Part shown: in pieces, positions 13,617 through 14,812 of the stretch
Layout: each line of letters opens with the position of its first letter
Position numbering within the stretch: position 1 is the stretch's first letter
Source: Bacillota bacterium
GTDB lineage: Bacteria > Bacillota > Sulfobacillia > Sulfobacillales > Sulfobacillaceae
Direction of reading: 5' to 3'
Length of the DNA: 14,812 nucleotides
Assembly: GCA_021820675.1 (NCBI GenBank)
Contig: JAKADI010000005.1
Span: forward strand, 1 to 14,812
The notes under the pieces: model-generated
The model's database searches: none
Told to the model about the DNA's origin: nothing
What the model saw: only the letters and a program-made list of their open reading frames with translations
Position numbers and translations under genes: made by a program

Positions 13617-14303
13617 CTACCCGGGGAGAAGTCCCGACTCTTCTATCGCATCGTCCATAATTTCCTCCATGATGTCATGAAGGCCTTCATCGAGTTCGGC
13701 TATCATATCCAAAGTCCCTGTCATTTTCCAGATGGCGTATAACTCGTTCATGGTCCGTTCCTCGACTTGCCAAGACAAACCCGTGGTATGCAACGTTTCG
13801 GGCGGGAGCGCTCGCCTCCACAGATCCAGGTTGTCTGACACCTCTTTGACTTGGGGACCCCAGTCAGGAAATGCATCTTCTTGCAGCATGTCAGGCGAAA
13901 CCTGCGTACCGGTCGTCGTAATCTTATAAATAATACGGGTGTATCCGGCCAAAGCTTCTTTCGTCGTTCGTAAACCGTTTTTCACGGCAACTTCGCGCAT
14001 GATCGTAATTAGACCGCCCGGGCTATTCTGGCGAGGGCAACGGTTACAGGAGAAGCACTGGGAACAGTTCCACACGTCATCATTAAGTTGCTCATAAAAC
14101 AAATCGACGTCTTCTCTGGCCAGAGTCTGAGTAATTTTTCGGGGAGAAAAATCATAAAAACGCGCTGAGGGACAAGCAGCAACACAAATTCCACATTCGT
14201 AACATCCGTAAAGATAGTTTTTATAGCGAGGATCGGCAGCAACCTGGTCAAATAGTCGTTGTTTTTCTTCGAACGAAACCTCGGTATACAAATCAGAGGG
14301 CAT
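13617..14303 (-). CDS. shdrC1: sHdrC1: HdrC-like ferredoxin subunit
   Basis: A 228-residue protein with two [4Fe-4S] motifs: C34/C37/C40/C44 (CYECGICVAACP) and C80/C83/C86/C89 (CSQCFSCNRCP), the second lacking the usual CxxxCP spacing. It relays electrons between sHdrB1 and sHdrA. The ATG at 14303 is chosen because TAAGGAGGT lies 7 nt upstream; a longer frame from a TTG at 14333 has no RBS and overlaps the preceding stop. The C-terminus is acidic (about residues 198-222, many Asp and Glu), a possible docking surface. It follows the first DsrE gene by 26 nt. Confidence 0.92.
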   Translation of the reverse strand: MPSDLYTEVSFEEKQRLFDQVAADPRYKNYLYGCYECGICVAACPSARFYDFSPRKITQTLAREDVDLFYEQLNDDVWNCSQCFSCNRCPRQNSPGGLITIMREVAVKNGLRTTKEALAGYTRIIYKITTTGTQVSPDMLQEDAFPDWGPQVKEVSDNLDLWRRALPPETLHTTGLSWQVEERTMNELYAIWKMTGTLDMIAELDEGLHDIMEEIMDDAIEESGLLPG

Positions 14304-14310
14304 CGTACTA

Positions 14311-14319
14311 ACCTCCTTA
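14311..14319 (-). promoter_or_regulatory. RBS deciding the ATG start of shdrC1
   Basis: TAAGGAGGT on the minus strand, fully complementary to the 16S 3' end, lies 7 nt before the ATG at 14303. It excludes the longer frame from the TTG at 14333. Confidence 0.75.
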
Positions 14320-14329
14320 GCTCCAACAC

Positions 14330-14797
14330 TCAAATAAACAACGAGATTTTGGCGTCCCGGGCAAAATCCAAAAAGGTCGCAGCTCCCACCACATCCTCAA
14401 CTTCGGTCACCAAATCTTCTCGCTTAACGCCTAAGACATCCATGGACATTTGGCACGCCACCATGTGCACACCCAAATCCTTAGCCTCGGTGACGAATTC
14501 CCGAATCGACATGACATGAGAACTGGCAAATTGGTTTTTCATCATCGATGACACCATTTTGGTACCAAATGGAACCATACCAGCAACCTTGGCTAAGGCA
14601 GGCATCCCAGGGTTCCCTGCAATGGAGACCGACAAGTTATCGATTTTATCCTTGTGAATGACATCTAAACCCCAAAAGGTGAAAAACAGCATGCACTCCA
14701 TATCTATGGCCGCAGCCGCTGTTGCCAAAATAAACGGCGGATAGGCCATGTCTAAACTTCCTTTAGAGACAATAATGGCTAAACGATCTTGTTCCAC
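14330..14797 (-). CDS. DsrE3-type sulfurtransferase (DsrE3A-like)
   Basis: A 155-residue DsrE-family protein of the longer DsrE3A/peroxiredoxin-like type. It opens with AIIVSKGSLDMAYPPFILA and ends the central strand with C115 in ACQMSMDVLG, the cysteine expected to carry sulfane sulfur; C35 (MECMLF) is the other one. A Met- and Gly-rich segment at 61-90 (PGMPALAKVAGMVPFGTKM) is typical of this subtype. The protein delivers sulfur, probably together with TusA, to the sHdr complex encoded directly behind it. The GTG start has AGGGGGG about 6 nt upstream. Only 15 bases remain before the window edge, so the operon may begin further upstream, and its promoter is not seen. Confidence 0.88.
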   Translation of the reverse strand: MEQDRLAIIVSKGSLDMAYPPFILATAAAAIDMECMLFFTFWGLDVIHKDKIDNLSVSIAGNPGMPALAKVAGMVPFGTKMVSSMMKNQFASSHVMSIREFVTEAKDLGVHMVACQMSMDVLGVKREDLVTEVEDVVGAATFLDFARDAKISLFI

Positions 14798-14812
14798 GTA
14801 ATCCCCCCTATA

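Noticed and set aside
9329-14303. Methanogen-type heterodisulfide reductase
   Set aside because: The HdrA is short without ferredoxin inserts, and the cluster contains DsrE, TusA, LbpA and ETF genes, which mark the oxidative sHdr system.

Overview
The window reads as a chromosomal segment of a sulfur-oxidising, acidophilic Firmicute. The best match from memory is Sulfobacillus, of the moderate-GC S. thermosulfidooxidans type. Three things point there: strong purine-rich Shine-Dalgarno sites close to GGAGG, frequent GTG and TTG starts, and a cytoplasmic sulfane-sulfur oxidation gene set. No database search was possible, so the genus is an inference.

Layout. All confident genes lie on the minus strand, so the operon reads from right to left. 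About 14797 down to 2376 holds 15 tightly packed genes with gaps of 1-58 nt or small overlaps. In transcription order they are: DsrE3-type sulfurtransferase, sHdrC1, sHdrB1, sHdrA, sHdrH, a fused HdrC-HdrB protein (sHdrB3), EtfB, EtfA, a membrane ETF:quinone oxidoreductase (EMO), two lipoate-binding proteins (LbpA), a lipoate-protein ligase with both domains, TusA, a second small DsrE-family protein, and a GAF protein related to free-methionine-sulfoxide reductase. A perfect 12-bp hairpin at 2323-2356 closes the unit. The window cuts the 5' end just upstream of the first RBS, so the main promoter is not visible. Beyond the terminator, still on the minus strand, lie a short DUF433-like gene and a PrsW-like membrane protease with a zinc ribbon. 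The first ~725 bases hold no convincing gene, only a possible small basic ORF and hints of an IS edge.

How the genes work together (established pathway plus inference). DsrE and TusA proteins pass sulfane sulfur to the sHdr complex. The GcvH-like LbpA proteins, lipoylated at Lys70 by the dedicated ligase, act as carrier or cofactor during oxidation to sulfite. In this arrangement, recalled as the 'type II' sHdr cluster, the separate HdrC2 and HdrB2 of type I are missing. They are replaced by sHdrB3, EtfAB and EMO, which offers a path for electrons from the sHdr core through the ETF to the membrane quinone pool.

Most notable points: the cytosolic half of EMO is a paralogue of sHdrB3 but has lost both cysteines of its first CCG domain; two tandem LbpA proteins share a Cys143 near the C-terminus; the GAF protein at the operon end lacks all three expected catalytic cysteines of its family; and etfB contains a perfect 11-bp hairpin.
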